DNA from: Streptomyces sp. NBS 14/10
GTDB lineage: Bacteria; Actinomycetota; Actinomycetes; Streptomycetales; Streptomycetaceae
DNA: 64,000 nucleotides
Direction of reading: 5' to 3'
NCBI RefSeq assembly: GCF_002224125.1
Contig: NZ_NCSM01000014.1
Span: 667,091-731,090, forward strand
Below are positions 7,675 to 16,400 of this stretch, one piece after another (within the stretch, counting starts at the first letter, position 1; every line of letters begins with the position of its first letter). The position numbers and the translations under genes are program-made. Under the pieces are notes generated by a model. It made no database searches, was not told the origin of the DNA, and saw nothing but the letters and a program-made list of their open reading frames with translations.

Positions 7675-9783
7675 ATGGGAGTGCGTAACTCGTACGAGAG
7701 TTTGGTCGTTGATGTGATCGTCGGGCTGTCGCGAGGCGAGGCGCGTGAGGGGGAGGGTGGGGTGCGACGCAGGGTTGTGGTGGGTGAGGGGGAGGTGCAG
7801 CAGGTCGCGGCGGCCTGCGCCCGCGCGCTGCGTGGTGTGGATGTGGTGAGCGGGGAGCAGCTTGGTGAGGCGGCTTTGGTGGAGCGGGCCGGCTGGCTGA
7901 CCGCTCTGGTCGGGTCGTTGGCGGCCGGGGTGGTCCAGGAGCACTGGAACGGGCCCGACCTGGCCCGGCTTGCCTCCGGTGTCGACCTGGTGGGCGCGTC
8001 GCTGCCGTCGCAGGGGTGGATGGCGTTGCGGAGGCTGGGCTGGTCGGTCACCATTCCGGAGGGTGTGTACGTGCCGGACCGGGTGGTGCGGATCGCGCAG
8101 GAGCAGGCGGGGCGGGTGCTGCGTTCGGCCTGGTGGCGCGCCGAGATCACCGCCGCGCTCCTGGCGACCTGGCCCGCTGATCCCGCCCGGCGCACCGTCG
8201 CGGACTGGGAGGCGCTGGGCACCGCGTTACCCGAGGGCCCGGTGGTGGCGACGGGTGTGCTGCTGGCCCGGACCCGCCAGATCGCCGCGTTCCAGGCCCG
8301 TCACCGGCGGCTGCCAGCGGGCCTGACGGAGTGCGAGCAAGCACCGGGCGCGGACGGGCAGGTGGTGCTGGCGGCGGTCGACAAGCAGCTCGCCACCCTC
8401 GAACGCTGCCCGCAAGACCCCTTCCGCAACGCGGTGCTGACGGTGCGGCTGCCGGCCCGGCCAGCGCCCGCGTGCCGGGCGGACTGGCGTCCGGTGCGTA
8501 TCCGGTTCCGGCTGCCGCCGCATGTGCCCGCCACCGCGGTGCTCTGCCCGCCGACCCTGCGCGTCCGCCAGGGGCGGCTGCTTCTCGATGTGCCCTACGC
8601 GCTCGCCGTCCCGAAGCCGGAGCGGGCCGGTCACCGCACGGCGGTGGCTTTCGACTGGGGACTGAACACCCTGCTCACCGGCGGCACCCTCCACCTCACC
8701 ACCGAGAGGCAGCCGAGGGTGGTGACCGACGGGCACCCGGTGTACTTCCGTGCGGCCGGGGTGCTGGCCAAGGCCGACCGGCTGCGTATCCTGGGCGAGT
8801 ACATCGGCGCCCGCATCGACCGCCTGCGCGTCCTGATCACCTCACGGCAGGAGCGCGGGATGCGCCCGAACCCCTGGCTGGTGGGGAAACTCGCCGTCCT
8901 TCAAACCGAGCGGGACTGCGTGGCCCGGCGGCGTGCCCGGCTGAACGTGGCGCTCGCCAAGGCAGCGGCCGGCTTCATGACCGACCACGCGATCGCCGCG
9001 GGAGCCCGGGTCATCTACCTCGAAGACCTGCGGGACATGCAGGCGCGCGGCAAGGGCCGCACGCTCAACACTCGGCTGTCCCAGACCGTGCGCGGCGCCA
9101 TCGTCACCCAACTGCGTCACCAGGCCGCCGTCCACGGAATCGCGGTGGTCATCGTCCCGCCCCGGGGCACGTCGAAGTACTGCCCCCGGTGTCTGACCGC
9201 CTTCCGTCACCACAAGGCGCCCAACGACCCCCGGGCGGGCTGGGCATGGGCGACCTGCCCCAACGATGCGTGCGGCTACAGCACCGGCCGGGACAACGCA
9301 GCGTGGCAGCGTATCGGGGCCCGTGGCCTGACCCACCAGCACAAGACCAGCCTCGACCGCACCAGCAAGACCTTCGTGATCCGCCGCGTGGTCGAGGCCT
9401 TGGACCGGGCGAGCAGGGTCCAGGGACAGACCCGGGATCGCACCAAGAGCGGCCCCACAGCAAAACGCCCTGTGCCCGGGAAGCGGCGCAGGGTCCCCGC
9501 CCCACCCAACAACCGCACCCCAACCAGGGCACGGCCGGGTGGCAAGCGTCCGGCGGGGCGGACCTCCACGCACCCGACCCACCGCGGCCAGCGGTGTCCA
9601 CGGCAGCAGGGACCGACAACGATCGGCACCCCCGCACGGCCTCACCGGCCGGACGGGGCCAGACTCGGGGCAGGTTTCCACCGCCACGCCCACACCACCC
9701 CCACCCGGGGACAGCCGTGGCCGAGTCACCCTCCCGCGCGATCCCGAACACCCGGGATCGCCCAGGAAACCCAAGCCGATTAG
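7675..9783 (+). CDS. tnpB: Large TnpB-like RNA-guided nuclease / transposon protein
   Basis: 702 residues, long for TnpB (usually ~400). The RuvC-like catalytic triad can be read: D327 in VAFDWGLNTLL, E450 in VIYLEDL, and D540 in GRDNAAWQRI. The zinc ribbon between motifs II and III is C503-x2-C506 and C528-x4-C533. An extra ~300-residue N-terminal region has no recognised domain. The last ~130 residues are basic and Pro/Arg-rich and overlap the right end, the region where TnpB systems encode their guide (omega) RNA. Codon 185 is TTA, so translation may depend on the bldA tRNA. TnpB proteins cut DNA next to a short motif using an omegaRNA and help elements persist. No partner transposase is present. 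Confidence 0.85.
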   Translation: MGVRNSYESLVVDVIVGLSRGEAREGEGGVRRRVVVGEGEVQQVAAACARALRGVDVVSGEQLGEAALVERAGWLTALVGSLAAGVVQEHWNGPDLARLASGVDLVGASLPSQGWMALRRLGWSVTIPEGVYVPDRVVRIAQEQAGRVLRSAWWRAEITAALLATWPADPARRTVADWEALGTALPEGPVVATGVLLARTRQIAAFQARHRRLPAGLTECEQAPGADGQVVLAAVDKQLATLERCPQDPFRNAVLTVRLPARPAPACRADWRPVRIRFRLPPHVPATAVLCPPTLRVRQGRLLLDVPYALAVPKPERAGHRTAVAFDWGLNTLLTGGTLHLTTERQPRVVTDGHPVYFRAAGVLAKADRLRILGEYIGARIDRLRVLITSRQERGMRPNPWLVGKLAVLQTERDCVARRRARLNVALAKAAAGFMTDHAIAAGARVIYLEDLRDMQARGKGRTLNTRLSQTVRGAIVTQLRHQAAVHGIAVVIVPPRGTSKYCPRCLTAFRHHKAPNDPRAGWAWATCPNDACGYSTGRDNAAWQRIGARGLTHQHKTSLDRTSKTFVIRRVVEALDRASRVQGQTRDRTKSGPTAKRPVPGKRRRVPAPPNNRTPTRARPGGKRPAGRTSTHPTHRGQRCPRQQGPTTIGTPARPHRPDGARLGAGFHRHAHTTPTRGQPWPSHPPARSRTPGIAQETQAD
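9748..9780 (-). repeat. Right end inverted repeat of the TnpB element
   Basis: Inverted partner of 7628-7660, containing the hairpin CCCGGG-ATCG-CCCAGG at 9751-9766. It overlaps the last codons of tnpB, the usual place for the 3' end of an omegaRNA scaffold. Sequence from about 9784 onward would then be the guide. Confidence 0.6.
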
Positions 9784-9815
9784 AGACGCTTCGCAAGCAC
9801 GGAAGGAACTTTGGG

Positions 9816-12260
9816 GTGTCGCCCTTCACACGCTCTCGTCAGCTGCCGGACATGGACAAGATGAACACTGAGGAGGGCCTGGCACCGGACGGCCTCGCGG
9901 CGCACTCGCCGGACGGGGCCGCCGCGGGTGATGCCGTTGAGGCCGGGTCGTCTGCGGACGCGGCTGCCTCGGACGACACGGCCGCGGACGGCTCTGCGGG
10001 TACCGCCGCCGCGCCGCGGGGTGCCGCTGCCCCCGAAGGCGAGGGTTCTGCGGGGGCCGCGGTATTGGATGACGTTGCTGAGCGGGGGAGCTCTGAGGGT
10101 GCCGCGGCTTCGAGTGCGCCCGTAGCGGGCGACGCGCCGGGCGACGCCGCCGCTGGCGAGGCCACAGCGGGTGATGCCTCGGCAGGAACGGCTGTCGCGG
10201 GCGGCGGTTCCCCAAATGCCTCTGCCGGGCGAGACGCATCTGCGAGCGATGTCGCGCGCGGCGATGCCTCTGATGGGGGCGCCGCTGTGGGTGGTTCCGC
10301 GTCTGATGCTGTTGCGGGTGTCCCTGCTGCGCGTGATAGCGGCGACGGTGACACCTCCGCGCTCGACGCCGTGTCGGCTGCCGCCGTCCCGGGCGACATC
10401 GAGTCGGTGGCCGCCCCCGGTGATGCCGCCCCCGGTGACCCCGTCGCCCCAGGCGATACCACCACCGACCAACCCCCCACCGGGCCCGCCGCAAGCGGCG
10501 GCTGGCGGGGTAAGTACCCCGTCGCCGCACGGGCGTTGGCGTGGGGGGCCACGGCCGTGTCCGTCGCGTTGGTTATCTTCGCGCTGCTGTTGCCGAATCA
10601 GCTTCCCCTCATCCAGCCCCGCGCCTTTCTGCACATCCCCGTGGAAGGGGTCCTCGGCGCCGGGGTGTTGCTCATCCTGCCGCCGATTCCGCGGCGGGTG
10701 GCCGCGGTGCTCGCCGGGGTGTTCCTCGGTCTGCTGACCATCCTCAACCTCCTCGACATCGGCTTCAACGAATTCCTCGGGCGCGGCTTCAACGTGGTGC
10801 TCGACTGGATCCTGCTCGACGACGCCCAGTCGTACCTCAAGGATTCGCTCGGCTCGACGACCGCGACGCTCGCCACGATCGGGGTCGTGGTGCTCGTTCT
10901 GGTGCTGCTCGCCGTCATGACGCTGGCGTGTCTGCGGATCGGCAAGGTCATGGCGCGGAACAACACCGTGGCGACCCGTACCGTCCTCGTGCTCGGCACC
11001 ACGTGGGTGGTCTGTACGGCGCTCGGGCTGCAGGTGTCCGGGGCGCCGATCGCTTCCAGGAATACGGTCGTGCTCGTCCAGAACCGGGTGAAGTGGGTGA
11101 AGGCGACCCTCAAGGACGAGCGGGAGTTCAAGAAGGTGGCGGCACGGGACTCCTATGGGAACGTCCCGGGCGATCAGCTGCTGACCGGACTGCGCGGCAA
11201 GGACGTCATCTTCACCTTCATCGAGAGCTACGGCCGCAGCGCCGTCGAGGACCCGAAGATCGCGCCGGGGGTCGACGCGGTGCTCGACGAGAAGACCAAG
11301 GAGCTGAGCGACGCCGGGTACTCGTCCAAGAGCGGCTGGCTGACCTCGGCGACGTACGGCGGCAACAGCTGGCTCGGCCACTCCACCTTCCTGTCCGGAC
11401 TGTGGATCGACAACCAGAGCCGCTACCGGACCGTCACCGCGGGCCATCACACCACCATCACCAGCGCCTTCAAGCGCACCGGCGCCTGGCGCACGGTCGG
11501 CATCATGCCAGGGGTCACCAAGGGGTGGCCGGAGGCGAAGTTCTACGGCCTCGACAACCTCTACGACTCCCGGGACCTCGGGTACAAGGGCCCCAAGTTC
11601 AGCTGGTCGACCATGCCCGACCAGTACGCCCTGACGGCCTTCGAGCGTCTTGAGCACGGCAAGAAGCACGACAAGCCGTTGATGTCGGAGATCATCCTGA
11701 CCTCCAGCCACCAGCCGTGGGCGCCCATCCCCAAGATGATCGGCTGGGACGAGGTCGGCGACGGCTCGGTCTACGACGACATCAAGAAGGCGGGCAAGGA
11801 CCCCAAGGACGTGTTCACGGACTCCACCCAGGCGCGCGCCGAGTACGGCAAGTCCATCCAGTACTCGCTGAACAGCCTCATCGACTACGTGGTGAAGTAC
11901 GGCAACAAGAACACCGTGCTCGTCTTCCTGGGCGACCACCAGCCCATGGCGAAGGTCAGCGGCGACAAGGCCAGCCACGATGTGCCGGTCGCGATCGTCG
12001 CGCACGACCCGGCCGTCATGAAGCGGATTTCCGGCTGGGGGTGGCAGGACGGGCTGCGGCCCGGTGCGGACACCCCGGTCTGGCGGATGGACACCTTCCG
12101 GGACCGCTTCCTGAACGCCTATGGCCCGCAGCCCGGCTCCGGAGCCCCCAGCTCCGGGTCACCCAGCCCGGGGTCGTCCAGCCCGGGGTCGTCCGGTTCC
12201 GAGGCGTCCGACTCCCAGCCGACCGGTTCCAAGTCCACCCGTTCCAAGTCGTCCCGCTGA
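9816..12260 (+). CDS. LTA synthase-like membrane sulfatase with acidic disordered N-terminal region
   Basis: 814 residues. The GTG at 9816 is chosen because GGAAGGA lies just upstream; an ATG at 9852 is the alternative. Residues ~15-235 are an extremely Ala/Asp/Gly/Ser-rich, acidic, low-complexity region. About five membrane helices follow (from ~240 to ~430). The C-terminal half is an extracytoplasmic alkaline-phosphatase-fold sulfatase domain: metal-binding FTFIESYGRSAVED, the substrate-loop region GYSSKSGWLTSATYGG, and VFLGDHQPMAKVSG near the end. This is the architecture of lipoteichoic-acid synthase and phosphoglycerol transferases, so a role in envelope polymer modification is inferred. 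A Ser/Pro/Gly-rich tail closes the protein. The convergent MDR gene begins 12 bp away. Confidence 0.86.
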   Translation: MSPFTRSRQLPDMDKMNTEEGLAPDGLAAHSPDGAAAGDAVEAGSSADAAASDDTAADGSAGTAAAPRGAAAPEGEGSAGAAVLDDVAERGSSEGAAASSAPVAGDAPGDAAAGEATAGDASAGTAVAGGGSPNASAGRDASASDVARGDASDGGAAVGGSASDAVAGVPAARDSGDGDTSALDAVSAAAVPGDIESVAAPGDAAPGDPVAPGDTTTDQPPTGPAASGGWRGKYPVAARALAWGATAVSVALVIFALLLPNQLPLIQPRAFLHIPVEGVLGAGVLLILPPIPRRVAAVLAGVFLGLLTILNLLDIGFNEFLGRGFNVVLDWILLDDAQSYLKDSLGSTTATLATIGVVVLVLVLLAVMTLACLRIGKVMARNNTVATRTVLVLGTTWVVCTALGLQVSGAPIASRNTVVLVQNRVKWVKATLKDEREFKKVAARDSYGNVPGDQLLTGLRGKDVIFTFIESYGRSAVEDPKIAPGVDAVLDEKTKELSDAGYSSKSGWLTSATYGGNSWLGHSTFLSGLWIDNQSRYRTVTAGHHTTITSAFKRTGAWRTVGIMPGVTKGWPEAKFYGLDNLYDSRDLGYKGPKFSWSTMPDQYALTAFERLEHGKKHDKPLMSEIILTSSHQPWAPIPKMIGWDEVGDGSVYDDIKKAGKDPKDVFTDSTQARAEYGKSIQYSLNSLIDYVVKYGNKNTVLVFLGDHQPMAKVSGDKASHDVPVAIVAHDPAVMKRISGWGWQDGLRPGADTPVWRMDTFRDRFLNAYGPQPGSGAPSSGSPSPGSSSPGSSGSEASDSQPTGSKSTRSKSSR

Positions 12261-12272
12261 GCCGATCGGCGA

Positions 12273-13190
12273 TCAGCCCCCGATGTCCAGCACCGCCTTC
12301 CCCCGCACCCGCCGCCCCAGCAGCTCCGCCACCGCCTCCGGCGCCCGCTCCCACGAGCCGCGCCAGCCGATCTGCGGGTCCAGCCGGCCCTTGGCCAGCA
12401 GGCTCACCAGATAGGCGAGGTCCGGGCCGAAGGGGGACCGTACGACGAAGGGTTCGAGCCGTCGGTCACCGCCCGTCAGCCGCTCGCGCTCGAAGTCGAT
12501 GGTGGTCGGTTCGAGCGACGCCTTGCCGATGGACTGGGCCGAGCCTCCGGGCTCGACCAGGGCGAACGCCGCGGCCAGCAGCGGGCCGCCCACGTTGTCG
12601 AGGACGCCGAAGACCGGTGCGGTGACGTGCTCGAGGCCGACGACGACCTCGTCGGCGCCGAGTTCGCGCAGCCCCTCGCCGCGCTGCGGGCTGCCGACCG
12701 CCGCGATGACGTACGCGCCCGCGAGCGCGGCCAGCTGCACCGCGAAGCGTCCCAGGCCGCCCGAGGCGCCGGTGATCAGCACCCGGCGGCCGATCACCGG
12801 GCCCAGCGCGCGTACGGCCTGGAGCGCGGAGACCCCCGCGCCCGGCAGGGCGGACGCCGCGCCGAGGCCGACGGCGTCCGGGACCACGGCGAGTTCGGCG
12901 GTGTCGACCGCCCGCCGCTCGGCCCACGCTCCCGGTGGTCCGAAGGACACCACGCGGGTGCCGGCCGCGGGGCCGGAGCCGTCGGCGGCGGCTTGGACGA
13001 CGACGCCCGCCGAGTCCAGGCCGAGCACCTGCCCGGGACGTGCTCGCTCCTCCCGGTAGGCGAGTTCGCCGAAGTTGAGGGATGCCGCGTGGACCTCGAC
13101 GAGGACCTGTGCGTCGTGAGGCACCGGCTCCGGGGCCTCGCCGAGCCGCAGGCCCTGGGGAGCCTCGGGGTCGTACAGCAGAGCGCGCAT
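12273..13190 (-). CDS. Zinc-independent MDR oxidoreductase (quinone oxidoreductase-like)
   Basis: 305 residues. The ATG at 13190 is chosen because GGAAAGGA precedes it and the family begins MRALLYDP; a longer frame to 13238 lacks conservation. The GroES-like N-terminal half contains VEVHAASLNFGELAYRE, and the Rossmann half has LITGASGGLGRFAVQLAALAG for NADP(H) binding. The structural and catalytic zinc cysteines of classical alcohol dehydrogenases are absent, which points to a quinone or enone reductase type. The gene is monocistronic, convergent with the sulfatase gene and divergent from the amidohydrolase gene. Repeated CGGTTAT motifs lie in its upstream region. The substrate is unknown. 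Confidence 0.87.
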   Translation of the reverse strand: MRALLYDPEAPQGLRLGEAPEPVPHDAQVLVEVHAASLNFGELAYREERARPGQVLGLDSAGVVVQAAADGSGPAAGTRVVSFGPPGAWAERRAVDTAELAVVPDAVGLGAASALPGAGVSALQAVRALGPVIGRRVLITGASGGLGRFAVQLAALAGAYVIAAVGSPQRGEGLRELGADEVVVGLEHVTAPVFGVLDNVGGPLLAAAFALVEPGGSAQSIGKASLEPTTIDFERERLTGGDRRLEPFVVRSPFGPDLAYLVSLLAKGRLDPQIGWRGSWERAPEAVAELLGRRVRGKAVLDIGG

Positions 13191-13286
13191 CGCGGTCGCG
13201 TCCTTTCCGGTCGCTTGGCCCGGCGCCGGAGTCGGCACCGCCGCGATTCACGCTGCCTCCGGGGTGGGACCGCTGTCCAAGACCTC

Positions 13287-13306
13287 CGGTTATAGCCATC
13301 GGTTAT
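13287..13306. promoter_or_regulatory. Direct/inverted repeat motif upstream of the MDR gene
   Basis: CGGTTAT occurs at 13287-13293 and again at 13300-13306, with a 13-bp period. The inner part ATAGCC-ATC-GGTTAT is also a near-perfect inverted repeat. It lies ~97 bp upstream of the MDR start and is AT-rich compared with its surroundings, so it is a candidate operator or part of the promoter. Confidence 0.35.
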
Positions 13307-13428
13307 CAGGGTGGGCAGGCCGGGGACGCGATTAAGTTCAGGTAACACCTATTTCCGGGGGCTATTCCTCCGCTTGACCATGCCTTTAGGTTCGGCGAGA
13401 TCGTGATCTTCAAGCGGAGGGTACGGCT

Positions 13429-16400
13429 GTGGGCATATCACGCAGAAAGCTCATTCGGCGCGGCGGACAGGCCGCGGCCGGAGCCGGGGGTCTGTGGCTG
13501 GGTGGCCAGTTGACCGGGCTCGCCACGGTGGCGAACGCGGCAGAAAACGCAGAGAAGGCCGAAAACGCTGAAAACGCCGACAGCGCCGCGGACGGCGCCA
13601 CTCGGCGGATCACCGTCACCCAGGCGACCAACGCCTCCGCAGCGCTCTCCCCGGACGGCCGGACCGTCGTCCTCGATCTGCTCAATCTGCTCTGGACCGT
13701 CCCGGCCGCCGGAGGCGAGGCCACCCGGCTCACCGGTATCGACCAGGAGGCGACCGAGCCCGACTTCTCGCCCGACGGCCGCCACCTGGTCTACCAGTCG
13801 TACACCGGCGGCAACTTCCACCTCTGGCTCGCCCGCGCCGACGGCACCGGGGCACGCCGGCTGACCAAGGGCACTGCCGACCACCGCGAGCCGCGCTTCT
13901 CCCCGGACGGCAAGCGGATCGCCTACGCGGGGGAGGCCGACGGCCGGTACGCGATCCACGTCCTCGATCTCGACAGCGGCGCCACCAAGGTGTGGGCGCC
14001 GAGCACGGACGCCACCGTCCAGCAGGCGCAGCCCTTCTGGCGCCCCGACGGAAAGGCGATCGCCTTCACCTCCGGCAAGGGTGACGCCCCGCAGAGCGTC
14101 GTCCAGGTCGACGCCGACGGCAAGCGCACCACGCTCGCCACCGTCACCCAGGGGCGGGTGGCGGGGCCCTCCTTCTCGCCGGACGGCGCCCGCTTCGCCT
14201 ATGTCCACCTCGGCTCGGCGGGCACCGCCCTCGTGGTCGACGGCGAGAAGGTGTCGGACGCGGCGGAGGACGTGTTCCCGTTCGCGGCCCGCTGGCCTTC
14301 CGCGGACGAGGTGTTCTACACCGCCGACGGCAAGATCCGCCGCAGAAAGCTCTCCGGAGGGCTCTCCGGAGGCACAGCAAAGGCCAAGGCGGCGCAGGAC
14401 ATCGCCTTCGCCGCCCATCTCACCGTCCCCCGCGTCCAGGAGCGGCCCGCCGCACCCGACAGCGACGCGGCCCCGGCTTCCGCCTCCCCCCGCCCCGTCA
14501 AGGGCATCGTCTCCCCGTCCCTCTCCCCGGACGGGGAACGGATCGCCTTCGCCGCGCTCGGCGACATCTGGATCGCACCCGTCAACCCGCCCAGGGGCAA
14601 GGGCGCCGCGCCCAAGGCCGTGGTCTCCGACGGACATCTGAACACCGACCCCGCCTGGTCCCCCGACGGCTCCACCCTCGTCTACGTCAGCGACCGAGGC
14701 GGCGCCGCCGACCTGTGGGCGTACGACATCGCCGACGGCACGACCCGCCGGCTGACCGACCTCCAGGACGCGGCCTCGGGCCCGGCGTTCAGCCCCGACG
14801 GCGCGAGCGTCGCCTTCGGCCTCGGAGCGGGCACCCTGCACACCGTGGACGTGGCCACCGGCGCCGTACGCAAGGTCGCGGGCCCGCTCAACTCGCCCGG
14901 CAGGCCCACCTTCTCCGCCGACGGCCGCAAGCTCTCGCTGGCCGCCCTGGCGCCCGTCACCGCCCGCTACCGCGAGGGCTTCAACCGCGTCCTGACCGTC
15001 GACCTGGCCAGCGGCGAGGCGCACTACGACGACCCCGTCCCCGGCAAGTCCCTGGTCAACCGCATCGACGCGGGCCCGGTCCACTCGCCCGACGGCAAGC
15101 ACACCGCGTACATCGTCGGCGGCACCCTGCACCTCAGCGCCCTGGACGCCGCCGGGCGGCCGACCGGGACCGCGCGCCGGCTGAACGACGAGACCGCCGA
15201 CGCGCCCAGCTGGAGCGCCGACTCCCGTTCGCTGCTCTACCTCTCCAACGGCCGACTGCGCCTGGCCGACGCCCGTACGGGCCGCGCGCGGACCGTCCCC
15301 GTCAAGCTGACCTGGCGCCCCGCCAAGCCGACCGGCCGCACGGTGGTGCAGGTGGGCGCGGTGTGGGACGGCACGGGCGAGACGCTGCGCCGCGACGTCG
15401 ACATCGTCATCGAAGGCGACCGCATCAAGGCGATCGTCGCGCGCGGATCGGTCCGCGCCGGGAGCGGCGGCCGTACCGTCGACGCGCGCCACCTCACCGC
15501 CCTGCCCGGTCTGATCGCCGTCCACGAACACGGCCCCTGGCAGCGGGCCGACACCATGAAGCTGTGGCTGTCGTACGGCGTGACGGCGGTCCGCTCGCCC
15601 GGCACCGCCCACTACGCGGCCGTCGAGGCCAAGGAGGCCACCGCCTCCGGGCGCCGCGTCGGCCCCCGGGTCTTCGCGGCGGGCGACCTGATCGACGGCT
15701 CGCGCATCTACTACTCCTCCGGCCGCCCCATAACCGACACCGAGGAGCTGGAGCGCGAACTCACCAAGGCCGAGGCGCTGGGCCACGACCTGGTCAAGAC
15801 GTACGTACGGCTGCCGTACGCGATGCAGCGCGCCGCTGTCCGCGGCGGCCACCGGCTCGGGCTGCGCGCCACCTCGCACTACCTCTTCGGCCCGCTCGGC
15901 CTCGGCGCCGACGGCACCGAGCACCTGGGCGGCACCAGCCGCTACGGCCGCCGCCAGAAGGAGACCCACCTCGGCCACGCCTACGACGACATGACCGAGC
16001 CCCTGATCGCCTCCGGTATGGCCTTCACCCCGACCTTCGGGCTGTCCGGCGCCGGTCTGCCCGCCACCCGGGCGGCGATCTACCGCTATGCCGAATGGGC
16101 GGTCGGCGACCGGCGGCTCACCTCGCTGATGAGCGAGGCGGAGTACGAGGAGTTCCGCAGCGGCGTGGCGGCGGCGCAGCAGACCGTCCCCACCGACCTG
16201 CTCGCCTTCGTCGCCCGGCACGGGGCGACGGTACGCAGGCTGCTGGAGGGCGGGGCGCACGTCGGGGTGGGCACCGACAGCCCGCTCGTACCCCCGGCCA
16301 TCTACTACCACCTCAACCTCCAGGCCATGGTCCGCTACGGCGCCACCCCCCACCAGGCGCTGCGCTCCGCCACCGCCGAGGGCGCTCGGGCGCTGGGCAT

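Larger units (their letters stand above)
7628..9780 (+). mobile_element. TnpB-only IS605/IS607-like element with hairpin-bearing inverted ends
   Basis: About 2.15 kb containing a single tnpB-like gene and no recognisable tnpA. The flanking sequences 7628-7660 and 9748-9780 are inverted copies matching at 27 of 33 positions. Each end contains a hairpin: CCTGGG-TTTT-CCCGGG at 7642-7657, and CCCGGG-ATCG-CCCAGG at 9751-9766. Subterminal hairpins are the ends recognised by Y1 transposases of IS200/IS605 elements, while the inverted arrangement is less usual. The element sits between a secreted-protein promoter and a large membrane-protein gene. The exact ends are inferred from the repeats. Confidence 0.65.

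Noticed and set aside
8331..9815. An open frame in-frame with the sulfatase gene that extends upstream through tnpB
   Set aside because: It is the frame-shifted shadow of tnpB. The sulfatase protein starts at the GTG with a ribosome binding site at 9816.
13374..13392. TTGACC followed by TAGGTT as a promoter for the amidohydrolase gene
   Set aside because: The spacing between the hexamers is only 7 bp, far from the 17-18 bp needed.
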